Origin: Spirosoma luteum DSM 19990
GTDB lineage: Bacteria; Bacteroidota; Bacteroidia; Cytophagales; Spirosomataceae
Assembly (NCBI RefSeq): GCF_000374065.1
Contig: NZ_KB893279.1
Span: 223,285-287,284 of the forward strand
DNA: 64,000 nt
Direction of reading: 5' to 3'
The notes beneath the pieces were generated by a model. The model was not told the origin of the DNA, did no database searches, and saw only the letters and a program-made list of their open reading frames with translations. A program made the translations under genes and the position numbers. This document shows positions 1 to 9,399 of this stretch, in pieces. The stretch's first letter is position 1. Each line of letters begins with the position of its first letter.

Positions 1-696
1 ACGGTTGAGTACTGCGAGTTCAATCGGGTTACCCGGTTTTTCCACCAACCCATGAACACCTACTCAAACCTGGCTTACTTCTTCTGGGGTGCCCTGATTT
101 TATTTATCGCCCGGTACGACTATCAAAACCGGGATAGTACCGGGCAAAACAGGCTGGAAAAATTCCCTCAGCTTTCCGCCCTGATGGGTATTTGCTTTGT
201 GTATCTGAGCGTCGGTAGCGCGTTTTTTCACGCATCCCTGACGTACGCGGGGCAGCGGGTCGACATGAATGGAACCTACGGTATTATGATCACACTGGCG
301 GGTATTGCGCTCTACCATGTTTTTTATAAAATCAGGCTCGTTGGCATACAGAAAATCGGTTGGGTAGTATGTCTGGCAGCGGCTATCGGGGCTTTCTACT
401 GGTTGGCACTGCTGGTATCCAGCGCCCTGCTGGTACCGGCTTTGATTCTATTGCTGAATGGGCTGATGGTCATAAACTACGTCCAATTCAGGAAAGAACG
501 CTCCCTGGTTCTGATTGTCCTGAGTTTAGTCTTGATCGTGGCCGCCATAAAAATACGAACGCTGGATGTGCAGAAGGTGAATTGCGACCCTCATTCGTTC
601 ATTCAGGGACACGCCATCTGGCATTTTCTAACGGCTCTGAGCAGTTTTTGTAGTTATGCTTTCTTTCGCTTTGGAGGCACTACCCGGCGGTTCTGA
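1..696 (+). CDS. Ceramidase-like integral membrane protein, 5' end cut by window edge
   Basis: The reading frame is open from base 1, so the true start lies upstream; the first in-frame ATG (52) is internal. Residues before it read EYCE then, after a short gap, NTYSNL, which resembles the Cys-Glu and N-T-x-S-N signature at the start of alkaline ceramidases (CREST superfamily). Further on come G-S-x-F-F-H-A-S-L-T, an Asp in GQRVDMNGT, and a C-terminal HAIWHFLTA pair of His, the expected metal ligands. About six hydrophobic segments follow. The family hydrolyses ceramide or related amides in the membrane; this substrate is inferred only. A lone chromosomal gene here, 168 bases before the next one. 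Confidence 0.75.
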   Translation, partial: TVEYCEFNRVTRFFHQPMNTYSNLAYFFWGALILFIARYDYQNRDSTGQNRLEKFPQLSALMGICFVYLSVGSAFFHASLTYAGQRVDMNGTYGIMITLAGIALYHVFYKIRLVGIQKIGWVVCLAAAIGAFYWLALLVSSALLVPALILLLNGLMVINYVQFRKERSLVLIVLSLVLIVAAIKIRTLDVQKVNCDPHSFIQGHAIWHFLTALSSFCSYAFFRFGGTTRRF

Positions 697-864
697 TGCG
701 CTGCTGATTGGCTTATCTAATTTAACGTGAATACGGGCAAAGAATAATCCTCCACTTAGGTTAAATCAGGCAGTAAGGCATTTGTAAAACAGCCGTACTG
801 GCCAGCCGGGAACTGTTCGTATCGAGAAGGTGCTTATTTTTGAACCTTACTTTATCCATTGTTT

Positions 865-1857
865 ATGCTGCGCTCACGCTTTTCGCTCGTTTTTACTTTC
901 CTGTTCCTCCTTTCATTTATCAGTTCGGCTCAGCAATCGCCGAAGACCACGTCTGGCAATCCCGTATTTCCGGGTTGGTATGCTGACCCCGAAGGAGCCG
1001 TTTTTGGCAACAAGTACTGGATTTACCCTACGTATTCGGCCCCGTACAATCAGCAGGTATTTTTCGATGCTTTTTCCTCACCCGATCTGGTTAACTGGAC
1101 AAAGCACAGCCGCATCCTCGACTCAACTGCCGTCAAATGGGCTAAACGGGCGATGTGGGCACCTGCTATCGTCGAAAAAGATGGCCGGTATTTCCTGTTC
1201 TTCGGTGCGAATGACATTCACGATGACAAAAAAGAAGTAGGCGGCATTGGTGTCGCCGTGGCTGATAACCCCGCCGGCCCGTTCCGGGATTACTTGGGTA
1301 AGCCGCTGGTTGGTCAGATTCACAACGGTGCCCAGCCCATCGACCAGTTCGTTTACAAAGACAAAGACGGGCAGTATTACCTGATTTATGGCGGTTGGGG
1401 TCATTGTAACATCGCCCGGTTGAAAGACGATTTTACCGGCTTCCTGCCTTTCCCTGATGGCACTACGTACCGGGAAATAACCCCGAAAAACTACGTGGAG
1501 GGGCCAATCATGTTCACCCGCAACGGGACGTATTATTTTATGTGGTCGGAAGGCGGCTGGACAGGGCCTGATTATTCGGTTGCCTATGCTACTGCATCAT
1601 CGCCGTTTGGGCCTTTCGAGCGCGTGGGTAAAATTCTTCAGCAGGACCCGGCTGTGGCGAGAGGTGCAGGGCATCACTCCGTTGTTCAGGTTCCGAATAC
1701 CGACGATTGGTACATCATCTATCACCGTCGCCCCCTGACCGAAACGGATGGTAACCACCGCGAAACGTGCATCGACCGGCTGTATTTTGACGAGAAAGGA
1801 GCCATCAAGCCGGTTAAAATAACGGTTGAGGGCGTCAAACCCCACCCGTTGCCTTAG
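865..1857 (+). CDS. Secreted glycoside hydrolase family 43 protein
   Basis: This 330-residue protein starts with a clear Sec signal peptide (residues 1-23, ending SAQQ). I chose the ATG at 865 rather than the in-frame TTG at 859. The mature part is a single five-bladed GH43 propeller: catalytic-base Asp41 in GWYADPEG, the pKa-modulating Asp160 in QPIDQFVY and the catalytic-acid Glu212 in VEGPIMF. WAPAIVEKDGRYFLFF is a typical blade motif. GH43 enzymes remove arabinose or xylose from plant polysaccharides, acting in the periplasm or outside the cell; the exact substrate cannot be read. No SusC/SusD genes are adjacent, so it is not in a recognisable utilisation locus. Confidence 0.9.
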   Translation: MLRSRFSLVFTFLFLLSFISSAQQSPKTTSGNPVFPGWYADPEGAVFGNKYWIYPTYSAPYNQQVFFDAFSSPDLVNWTKHSRILDSTAVKWAKRAMWAPAIVEKDGRYFLFFGANDIHDDKKEVGGIGVAVADNPAGPFRDYLGKPLVGQIHNGAQPIDQFVYKDKDGQYYLIYGGWGHCNIARLKDDFTGFLPFPDGTTYREITPKNYVEGPIMFTRNGTYYFMWSEGGWTGPDYSVAYATASSPFGPFERVGKILQQDPAVARGAGHHSVVQVPNTDDWYIIYHRRPLTETDGNHRETCIDRLYFDEKGAIKPVKITVEGVKPHPLP

Positions 1858-1950
1858 TAGGCCACCAGAATGGTTGATTAAACCCTGATGATAATTCATC
1901 ATGGCAAAAATTGTACCTTGCAGCATAAATCCCCCGCACTCCATCTGAAC

Positions 1951-1958
1951 TATCTTTG
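1951..1958 (+). promoter_or_regulatory. Candidate -7 box of the aldolase promoter
   Basis: TATCTTTG matches the Bacteroidetes -7 consensus TAnnTTTG and lies 40 bases before the aldolase start. I find no good TTG at the expected 19-base spacing upstream, so only half of the promoter is supported. Confidence 0.35.
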
Positions 1959-1997
1959 ATATAAGTTTTTCTGATTATAGTTTAAAACCTAGATTTT

Positions 1998-3077
1998 ATG
2001 AGCGAAGTAAGCACTCGTTTTGCACCCGGCGTTGTAACCGGCGAAGGCGTCACTGAATTGTTCCGTCACGCCAACGAAAATGATTATGCCCTGCCTGCCG
2101 TCAATGTGGTCGGTACGGACTCGGTCAATGCCGTACTCGAAACAGCCAAAGCCGTTAACTCACCCGTCATTGTTCAGTTCTCCAACGGTGGCGGTATTTT
2201 CTACGCGGGCAAAAGCCTGCCTAACGATAAGCAACAAGCTGCCATTGCCGGTTCCGTTTCAGGCGCCCTGCACGTGCATCACGTAGCTGAACTATACGGG
2301 GTTCCGGTCATTCTGCACACCGACCACTGCGCCAAGAAACTCCTACCCTGGATTGATGGGTTGCTGGACGCTGGTGAAAAACATTTCGATCAAACAGGTA
2401 AGCCACTGTATTCATCGCACATGCTCGACCTGTCGGAAGAGCCGCTTGAAGAGAACATCGAAATTTGCGCCACCTACTTCGAGCGGATGGCCAAAATCGG
2501 CATGACGCTGGAAATTGAACTGGGCGTAACCGGTGGCGAAGAAGATGGCGTCGATAACACCGACGTCGACGATTCCAAACTCTATACCCAACCATCAGAA
2601 GTAGCGTATGCTTATGAAGAACTAAGCAAAATATCGCCAAACTTCACCATTGCGGCTGCTTTTGGCAACGTACACGGCGTCTATAAGCCGGGCAACGTGA
2701 AACTGTCGCCCATCATTCTGGACAATTCGCAGAAGTATATTCAGGAGCAGTACGCTACGGGGCCACTACCCGTAAACTTTGTATTCCACGGTGGTTCGGG
2801 TTCCAGCCGTGAAGAAATTCGGGAAGCCATCCGCTACGGTGCCGTAAAAATGAATTTGGATACCGATATGCAGTGGGCCATGTGGGAAGGCATTCTGAAA
2901 TACTACAAGTCGAAAGAAGGGTATCTGCAAACACAGTTAGGCAGCCCTGACGGTGCTGATTCGCCAAACAAAAAATACTACGACCCCCGCGTATGGTTGC
3001 GTAAGGGCGAAGAGAGCATGGTACAACGCCTGAAAATTGCGTTCGAAGATTTGAATTGCATCAACCGGCTGGCATAA
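1998..3077 (+). CDS. fbaA: Class II fructose-bisphosphate aldolase
   Basis: The 359-residue length fits class IIA aldolases. The protein interconverts fructose 1,6-bisphosphate with dihydroxyacetone phosphate and glyceraldehyde 3-phosphate, in glycolysis and gluconeogenesis, in the cytosol. Visible signatures: HTDHC at about residues 107-111 (catalytic Asp109 and zinc ligand His110), YSSHMLDLS, the acidic loop with ELGVTGGEEDGVDN, the zinc His in AFGNVHGVYKPG, FHGGSGSS (phosphate binding) and KMNLDTDMQWA. A strong terminator follows, so it appears monocistronic. Identification is secure. Confidence 0.97.
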   Translation: MSEVSTRFAPGVVTGEGVTELFRHANENDYALPAVNVVGTDSVNAVLETAKAVNSPVIVQFSNGGGIFYAGKSLPNDKQQAAIAGSVSGALHVHHVAELYGVPVILHTDHCAKKLLPWIDGLLDAGEKHFDQTGKPLYSSHMLDLSEEPLEENIEICATYFERMAKIGMTLEIELGVTGGEEDGVDNTDVDDSKLYTQPSEVAYAYEELSKISPNFTIAAAFGNVHGVYKPGNVKLSPIILDNSQKYIQEQYATGPLPVNFVFHGGSGSSREEIREAIRYGAVKMNLDTDMQWAMWEGILKYYKSKEGYLQTQLGSPDGADSPNKKYYDPRVWLRKGEESMVQRLKIAFEDLNCINRLA

Positions 3078-3103
3078 TCGCTTTTCGGTCTGTTATATAC
3101 GAG

Positions 3104-3136
3104 AGTGCCGGGTTTGAGAGCCCGGCACTTTTTTTA
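3104..3136 (+). terminator. Rho-independent terminator after the aldolase gene
   Basis: Perfect GC-rich stem GTGCCGGG/CCCGGCAC (3105-3112 with 3121-3128), 8-base loop, then seven T. It is 27 bases past the aldolase stop codon. Confidence 0.9.
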
Positions 3137-3309
3137 TGGCTGCCAACAAACGGATGAATAACCAGAAATCTTCATAAATGCGTAACTTTTAGAAGCAAAA
3201 CACCACGATATAATCTATCCGGGAAAAAGAATGACTTTAGCAGAAACTTAGGCCTGCATGAAGTAAAACGAGCGATGAAACTGATTTAATCCGGTATACA
3301 GGCTTACTC

Positions 3310-6300
3310 ATGAATTTAATCCGTGCTGCTTTACGTAAACCCATTACCATTCTGGTACTGGTGGCCAGTTTGTTCTTCTTTGGTATAAATGCCGTTCGTA
3401 CCATCAAGATTGACATTTTTCCGAACCTTAACTTACCGGTTATTTATATCTCGCAACCCTTTGGTGGCTATACGCCTAACCAGATGGAGTCGTTTTTTGG
3501 CAAGCAGTACGTCAATCTGCTGCTGTATGTATCGGGCGTAAAGAGTATCGAAACCAAAAATATCCAGAGCTTAACGCTCATCAAATTATCCTTTTACGAA
3601 GGCACCAACATGGCGCAGGCGGCTGCCGAGGTAGCTACTTACTCCAACCGTGCCCAGGCCCTGTTTCCGCCCGGCTCGCAGCCGCCGTTTATCCTCCGCT
3701 TCGACGCATCTACCCTGCCGGTGGGGCAATTGGTGTTAAGCAGCCCCAAACGGACCAACAATGAACTACAGGATTTGGCCAACGTATATGTCCGCTCGGG
3801 CTTTACGGCCATTCCCGGTCTGGTAGCACCAGCCCCCTTTGGCGGTAACTCCAGAACTATCGTCATCAAAGCCGACCCCGCCCTGATGCGGTCGCACAAC
3901 CTCACCCCCGACCAGTTGGTAGCCGCCCTGCGTATCAACAACCAAGCAACCCCGGCGGGCAACGTGCGCGTAGGCGACCTGAATTATTTTACCCCCGCCA
4001 ATACCACCATCCGCAATATCGAGGACTTCGGTAACATTCCCCTGTATACCGGAACGGTACAGAACCTGACGCTGAAAGACGTGGCAACCGTTACGGACGG
4101 GGCCGATATTACGCAGGGGTACGTACTGGTCAACGGTAAACGCTCGGTGTATATGCCCATTACCAAATCGGCCGATGCCTCAACCTGGGAGGTGGTGCAG
4201 AAACTGAAAGCTGCCCTGCCCCGCTTCCAGTCGTTGCTACCCGACGATGTAAAACTAACCTACACCTTCGACCAGTCCGTGTACGTAATCAATTCTGTGG
4301 AGAGCCTGATGGTAGAAGGCGGGATTGGTGCTATCCTGACGGGCTTGATGGTATTGCTGTTTCTGGGCGATGCCCGCGGGGCACTCATCGTCATTATCAC
4401 CATCCCGACCTGTATCATATCCGGCGTATTATTCCTGTCCTTATTTGGTCAGACCATCAATATCATGACCCTGAGCGGGCTGGCCCTGGCTATTGGCATT
4501 CTGGTGGATGAAAGCACGGTAACCATCGAGAATATCCACCAGCATATGGACATGGGGAAACCCAAAGCACTGGCCATATGGGATGCCTGTAAGGAAATCG
4601 CGTTCTCCAAACTGCTGATTCTATTGTGTATTCTGGCCGTATTTGCCCCTGCTTTCACCATGACGGGCATTCCTGGTGCTTTGTTTCTGCCGCTTGCTCT
4701 GTCCATTTCATTCTCCATGATTACCTCGTACGTAATGGCACAAACACTGGTGCCAGTGCTGGCCAACTGGATGATGAAAGAAAATACGCACATCAGCAAA
4801 AGCCGGGTTCGCCAGTATGCACGGCTGCTCAGAAAGAAACTCGGACGAAACGGCCGGGCCAGCCAAAACGGGAACGGGCGGAGTGAACACGATATGCTGC
4901 TAGACGAAAAGCAGGAACTGGCGCACCGTATCGACCTTAACAACACGGGGAAGGTTAGTTTTTTTGAGCGGATACGGGCGCGGTTCGTTCGCTTCATTGG
5001 CCGGACATTACCGTATCGTAAACCCATTGTGCTGGTGTACATCGTTGGTTCGCTGGGTGTGGCCGCTCTATTGATTTCCCTTATTGGTCGCGATGTGTTG
5101 CCCAGGGGGGATGCGGGCCAGTTTCAGGTACGAATCCGGAATCCCGACGGTACCCGGCTGGAGAAAACGGAAACATCCATGCTGAAAACCATCGATGTGC
5201 TATATGACCTGGTCGGTAAAGAAAACGTAGATATTACCTCGGCCATGGTGGGTATGCACGGCGCCCAGTTCTCCACCAGCCCCATTTACCTGTTCATGGC
5301 CGGGCCGCAGGAGGCCGTTTTGCAGGTTAGTTTGACTGAAGACTACGACGCCGATATGGACGGGTTGAAGGACCAGTTTCGGGAACGGATGAAAAAGGCC
5401 CTGCCCGATGTGAAACTTTCATTCGAGCCGATTGAACTGACCGACAAAATTTTGAGTCAGGGGTCGCCGACACCCATCGAGGTGAAAGTGTCGAGTAAGA
5501 ACAAGAAGCAAAACGAAGAATACGCCAATAAGGTCATTGCCAAACTGAACCAGATTTCGTACCTGCGGGATGTGCAGATTGGGCAGGCCACTCATTACCC
5601 AACCATAGACGTAACCATCGACCGGGCGCGGGCAGCCCAGTTGGGAACGGATATTTCGGCCATTTCCCGCTCCCTGATTGCCTCCACTTCCTCGTCGCGC
5701 TACACCGACAAAAGCGTCTGGATTGACCCTAAATCAACGCAGTCCTACAGCGTTCAGGTCCAGGTGCCGGAAAATCAGATGGCTAGTATAAATGACATTG
5801 GCGAGATACCAATTTTGCCTAACAGCAACCGCCCGGTGCTGAGCGATGTGGCTACCCTGCAAAAAGGAACGACCTACGGAGAAAACGATAACCTCGGGGC
5901 TATTCCGGTCCTTTCCGTAACGGCCAACCTGAATGACATGGACTTAGGCACGGCTACGACCGATGTGCAGGCCGCCATCAACGCGCTGGGCGAACTGCCA
6001 CGCGGCATGACGGTCAATTTGCAGGGGCTGAGCGTCGTACTGACCGAAACGCTCGAAAGTCTGCAAAACGGTTTGATAGTTGCTATCGTTGTTATTTTCC
6101 TGATGCTGGCCGCCAACTTCCAGTCATTCAAAGTGTCGCTGGTCGTTTTGTGTACCGTTCCCGCCGTACTGGTTGGTTCGCTCGCCCTACTGATGCTCAC
6201 CGGTTCGACCCTGAATTTACAATCGTACATGGGTATGATCATGTCGGTAGGGGTGTCTATCTCAAACGCGGTGCTGATGGTAACTAACGCCGAAGAACTC

Positions 6301-6621
6301 CGGATGCGGAACGGTAATGCGCTGCAATCGGCGCAGGAAGCTGCTTCCATTCGTATCCGGCCCATTCTAATGACCAGTGTGGCCATGGTGGTGGGTATGA
6401 TTCCGATGGCATCGGGTTTGGGCGAGGGCGGTTCGCAGGCGGCACCGCTGGGCCGGGCCGTTATTGGCGGGTTGATTTCCTCCACATTTGCTGCCCTGTT
6501 TATTCTGCCGCTGGTTTTTGCCTGGGTGCAGGGTAACACGTCCACCGAATCGGCTTCGCTTGACCCTGAAGATAAAAACAGTAAATATTATATTCCCTCT
6601 CTGTATGAATCGGCGAATTAA
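3310..6621 (+). CDS. RND-family efflux transporter, inner-membrane permease
   Basis: At 1103 residues it has the full length and architecture of HAE-1/AcrB-type proton-driven pumps: an N-terminal membrane helix (MNLIRAALRKPITILVLVAS), a periplasmic pore domain, a block of six helices containing LAIGILVDESTVTIENI (the helix-4 proton-relay region), a cytosolic basic loop, and a repeat of the layout in the second half with GMIMSVGVSISNAVLMVTNAEELR. The loop at about residues 490-575 is longer and more charged than in AcrB. Its 3' end overlaps the adaptor gene by 17 bases, so the two are co-translated. No outer-membrane TolC homologue is adjacent. The drug or metal substrate is unknown. Confidence 0.95.
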   Translation: MNLIRAALRKPITILVLVASLFFFGINAVRTIKIDIFPNLNLPVIYISQPFGGYTPNQMESFFGKQYVNLLLYVSGVKSIETKNIQSLTLIKLSFYEGTNMAQAAAEVATYSNRAQALFPPGSQPPFILRFDASTLPVGQLVLSSPKRTNNELQDLANVYVRSGFTAIPGLVAPAPFGGNSRTIVIKADPALMRSHNLTPDQLVAALRINNQATPAGNVRVGDLNYFTPANTTIRNIEDFGNIPLYTGTVQNLTLKDVATVTDGADITQGYVLVNGKRSVYMPITKSADASTWEVVQKLKAALPRFQSLLPDDVKLTYTFDQSVYVINSVESLMVEGGIGAILTGLMVLLFLGDARGALIVIITIPTCIISGVLFLSLFGQTINIMTLSGLALAIGILVDESTVTIENIHQHMDMGKPKALAIWDACKEIAFSKLLILLCILAVFAPAFTMTGIPGALFLPLALSISFSMITSYVMAQTLVPVLANWMMKENTHISKSRVRQYARLLRKKLGRNGRASQNGNGRSEHDMLLDEKQELAHRIDLNNTGKVSFFERIRARFVRFIGRTLPYRKPIVLVYIVGSLGVAALLISLIGRDVLPRGDAGQFQVRIRNPDGTRLEKTETSMLKTIDVLYDLVGKENVDITSAMVGMHGAQFSTSPIYLFMAGPQEAVLQVSLTEDYDADMDGLKDQFRERMKKALPDVKLSFEPIELTDKILSQGSPTPIEVKVSSKNKKQNEEYANKVIAKLNQISYLRDVQIGQATHYPTIDVTIDRARAAQLGTDISAISRSLIASTSSSRYTDKSVWIDPKSTQSYSVQVQVPENQMASINDIGEIPILPNSNRPVLSDVATLQKGTTYGENDNLGAIPVLSVTANLNDMDLGTATTDVQAAINALGELPRGMTVNLQGLSVVLTETLESLQNGLIVAIVVIFLMLAANFQSFKVSLVVLCTVPAVLVGSLALLMLTGSTLNLQSYMGMIMSVGVSISNAVLMVTNAEELRMRNGNALQSAQEAASIRIRPILMTSVAMVVGMIPMASGLGEGGSQAAPLGRAVIGGLISSTFAALFILPLVFAWVQGNTSTESASLDPEDKNSKYYIPSLYESAN

Positions 6622-7744
6622 CCGTTCACTCTATACTGTACTGGCCTTTTCCGGTAGCCTGTTCGTGGCCAGTTCACTGGTTAGCTGCCAGAAAACGGAG
6701 GGCAAAAAAGACGTTTCCAAAACGGAGGTTTACAAGACGGAAACGGCTGTTGAGGCACCCGCTACGGTGGACGTGTTTGCGCTTAAACGGGGGCAGCTGT
6801 CTTCCTCACTCCAGGTACCGGGCGAGTTAGTGGCTTTCCGGGATGTGGACATCTACGCCAAAGTAAGCGGATTTATCAAAGCCATGTACGTTGACGTTGG
6901 TTCAGAGGTTAGGCAGGGCCAGTTACTCGCCCTGGCCGAAGCGCCCGAATTAAGTTCTCAGTTATCCTCCGCCGATTCGAAGTTGAAAGCCCAGGAAGCA
7001 CTCTCTATTGCCAGCAAGGCTAATTACGAGCGGATACTGGAAGCCAGTAAATTCTCCGGGGCCGTATCCAAAAACGATGTAGACCAGGCACTGGCGAAAC
7101 GAAACGCCGACAATGCCCAGCTGGAAGCAGCCAAATCAGCCTATCGCGAAGTAGGTGACCTGAAGCGCTACCTGCAGATACGGGCACCATTCAGCGGTAT
7201 TATCAGCGCCCGTAATGCCAGTACGGGTGCGTACATCGGGCCATCGGGCAAAGGGTCAGAGTTTCCGTTGTTTGTACTGACCGAGCAGAAAAAGTTGCGG
7301 CTGGTCATCTCGATTCCTGAAGCCTACACCGGTTACGTCGACCAGAACGATCCCATCAGTTTTAGTGTCAAGGCATTCCCGGATAAGAAATTCACCGGGC
7401 AGGTGAAACGGCAGTCGGGTACGCTGGATAAACGGCTGCGGTCGGAGCGGGTAGAGGTGGATGTATCGAACGAGGATAAAAAACTGCTGCCCGGCATGAT
7501 TGCCGAAGTGACCGTACCACTGCCCACAAAGAGCAGTACGCTGATTGTACCAGCATCAGCCATTGTTAACGCATCGACCGGCGTTTTCGTTATTCGCGTC
7601 CGTGACCACAAAGCAGAATGGGTGCCCGTCAAAAAAGGCCTGGAAGCGGATGACAAAGTCGAGATTTTTGGCTCCTTATCCGAAGGCGATTCACTGGTAA
7701 CCACCGCTACTGAAGAAATTCGCGACGGTTCACCCGTGAGGTAA
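6605..7744 (+). CDS. RND efflux adaptor, periplasmic membrane-fusion lipoprotein
   Basis: The 379-residue protein begins with a lipoprotein signal (VASSLVSC lipobox; Cys near residue 24), so it should be anchored in a periplasmic leaflet. The rest is an HlyD/AcrA-type adaptor: a lipoyl half-motif with AKVSGFIKAMYVDVGSEVRQGQ, a central alpha-hairpin, the second lipoyl half IRAPFSGIISARNASTGAYI, then beta-barrel and membrane-proximal domains ending in the family-typical EEIRDGSPVR. The start ATG at 6605 sits inside the transporter gene and gives a sensible signal peptide; the longer frame from 6488 does not. It bridges the RND pump to an outer-membrane channel encoded elsewhere. Confidence 0.93.
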   Translation: MNRRINRSLYTVLAFSGSLFVASSLVSCQKTEGKKDVSKTEVYKTETAVEAPATVDVFALKRGQLSSSLQVPGELVAFRDVDIYAKVSGFIKAMYVDVGSEVRQGQLLALAEAPELSSQLSSADSKLKAQEALSIASKANYERILEASKFSGAVSKNDVDQALAKRNADNAQLEAAKSAYREVGDLKRYLQIRAPFSGIISARNASTGAYIGPSGKGSEFPLFVLTEQKKLRLVISIPEAYTGYVDQNDPISFSVKAFPDKKFTGQVKRQSGTLDKRLRSERVEVDVSNEDKKLLPGMIAEVTVPLPTKSSTLIVPASAIVNASTGVFVIRVRDHKAEWVPVKKGLEADDKVEIFGSLSEGDSLVTTATEEIRDGSPVR

Positions 7745-7745
7745 G

Positions 7746-8075
7746 TCAAAGCGGCTCGTCGCTCTTGATTCTGAATAGTGCCCCTTCTACCAAATCATCT
7801 ATTTGAATCTGGCAGGCCAGCCGACTGTCGTATTCCGCATCGGGTAATGTATCCAGCATATCCAGCTCGGCATCCTGTGGTGATGGCAATGCATCGAGTC
7901 CAGTCAAAACCTGCACGTGGCACGTTGCGCAGAGAGCCATGCCCCCGCACGTGGCCAGTATGGTATAGTCCGACGCTTTCAGGACTTCCATCAGGTTCAG
8001 GTTTATACCTTCGGGAATATCTATCGATTGGCGCTCGCCATGGCGGTCTTCAACGGTGAAGTGAATCATGGTCAT
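7746..8075 (-). CDS. [2Fe-2S] ferredoxin, adrenodoxin/Isc-like
   Basis: A 109-residue plant/adrenodoxin-fold ferredoxin. The four iron ligands are C43, C49, C52 and C88, in the pattern C-x5-C-x2-C...C, seen as CGGMALCATC and SRLACQI. Acidic residues around 68-82 are like the partner-docking helix of adrenodoxins. It lies 5 bases downstream of the ferredoxin reductase on the same strand, so the pair likely forms an NADPH-reductase-ferredoxin electron chain. It converges with the efflux adaptor gene with one base between stop codons. Confidence 0.93.
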   Translation of the reverse strand: MTMIHFTVEDRHGERQSIDIPEGINLNLMEVLKASDYTILATCGGMALCATCHVQVLTGLDALPSPQDAELDMLDTLPDAEYDSRLACQIQIDDLVEGALFRIKSDEPL

Positions 8076-8080
8076 TCGGT

Positions 8081-9085
8081 CTAAAAAGTAGGTACACCGT
8101 TTACGGTCGTGTACTTGAAACTAAGTTTTTGGTCGGGGTGAACGTAGCGAAAAGCACTTTGGCACATGAGCGCGGCCTCGTGGAAGCCGCACAGAATTAG
8201 CTTCAGTTTGCCCGGGTACGTGTTAATATCACCAATAGCATAGATACGTTCAATATTCGTGGCGTAATCGGTTGTGTCGACATGAATGGCCGATTTGTCG
8301 ATGGTGAGGCCCCAATCGGCGATAGGGCCGAGTTTGGGCGTTAGGCCGAAAAGGGGGATCAGGTTATCGGTCGCCAGCGTAGTTACGGTTTTATCTTTGG
8401 CCGTAATGCTGACTTCCTGCAAATGGCCGTTGCCGTTGATGCTGGTAATGGTTGATTGAAGCAGCAGGTTAATACGGCCCTGCTCGGCCAGGTTGAACAC
8501 TTTTTCCGCTGAATCGGGAGCACCCCGGAACGTGTCACTGCGGTGAATCAGGGTTACCTCGCTGGCAATATCGGCTAGAAAAACGGTCCAGTCGAGGGCC
8601 GAGTCGCCACCACCCGCCAGCACCACCCGGCGGTTCCGCAACTGCTCTGGATTCTTGACCATGTAGGCAACGCCTTTCCCTTCAAAGCGTTCGAGGTTGA
8701 TAATGTCAGGCTTGCGGGGTTCAAAACATCCCAACCCACCGGCAATGACCACTACCTGACAGTGTACAACCGTTCCGTCGCTGGTCGTAACCATATATGA
8801 GCCGTCCGGCTGTTTGTCGAGTCCTTCTACCCGTTCGCCAAGCGTGAATCCGGGATTGAACGGGGCAATCTGTTCCATCAGGTTATCCACCAGTGCCTGC
8901 GCATTGATGGCCGGATAACCGGGAATATCATAGATGGGTTTCTGGGGGTAAATCTCCGACAGTTGCCCGCCCACCTGGGGCAGCGCATCAATCAGGTGGC
9001 ACCGCATTTTCAATAAACCCGCTTCAAAAACGGCGAATAAGCCCACCGGGCCCGCGCCAATTATACAAATATCAGTCGTTATCAT
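8081..9085 (-). CDS. Ferredoxin--NADP(+) reductase, thioredoxin-reductase-like type
   Basis: The 334-residue flavoprotein has two Rossmann nucleotide sites: FAD-binding CIIGAGPVGLFA at about 7-18 and NADPH-binding VVLAGGGDSALDW at about 154-166, plus the late FAD motif YAIGDINTYPG. The redox CxxC of true thioredoxin reductases is absent, as expected for YumC/TrxR-like ferredoxin reductases. It moves electrons from NADPH to ferredoxin; the next gene encodes a ferredoxin. The probable promoter lies in the divergent gap shared with the mechanosensitive channel gene. Confidence 0.92.
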   Translation of the reverse strand: MITTDICIIGAGPVGLFAVFEAGLLKMRCHLIDALPQVGGQLSEIYPQKPIYDIPGYPAINAQALVDNLMEQIAPFNPGFTLGERVEGLDKQPDGSYMVTTSDGTVVHCQVVVIAGGLGCFEPRKPDIINLERFEGKGVAYMVKNPEQLRNRRVVLAGGGDSALDWTVFLADIASEVTLIHRSDTFRGAPDSAEKVFNLAEQGRINLLLQSTITSINGNGHLQEVSITAKDKTVTTLATDNLIPLFGLTPKLGPIADWGLTIDKSAIHVDTTDYATNIERIYAIGDINTYPGKLKLILCGFHEAALMCQSAFRYVHPDQKLSFKYTTVNGVPTF

Positions 9086-9399
9086 TGGATTGAAGGAGAG
9101 CCCTGCTTTAGTCGATAATCGAATCAGGTTTTCTCGTTTTACTACGCTGTAAAGATAACGGCCTGCCTACCGTTGAAGGCTATCATAAATCTGAATGAGG
9201 GATAAGCAGATGGAATACGTCGTAAACACGGACTGAACTTAGCATTTCGCATATCGGTTAGTTAAATCGACCCCGCCTTTTGGTTTGTTGTTTTTTTACC
9301 CTTCCACATTGGGTGTTGGCCTTTCGTTGGTAACAGGTTATATGCCTGATTTTTTGCTTCTTAACCCGAGGGTAGCTTTACTAACTCTCTTTGTTCTTC
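9086..9399. other. Divergent intergenic region, 314 bases
   Basis: It separates the leftward reductase gene from the rightward channel gene and must hold both promoters. I find no TTG-19-TAnnTTTG promoter with correct spacing on either strand; the nearest is TTTG at 9353-9356 with TAGCTTTA at 9373, only 16 bases apart. No small gene, repeat or RNA is evident. Confidence 0.5.

Noticed and set aside
4449..5042. A 197-residue frame antisense to the RND transporter
   Set aside because: The transporter is complete and conserved; the antisense frame is Arg/Ser-rich with no start context.
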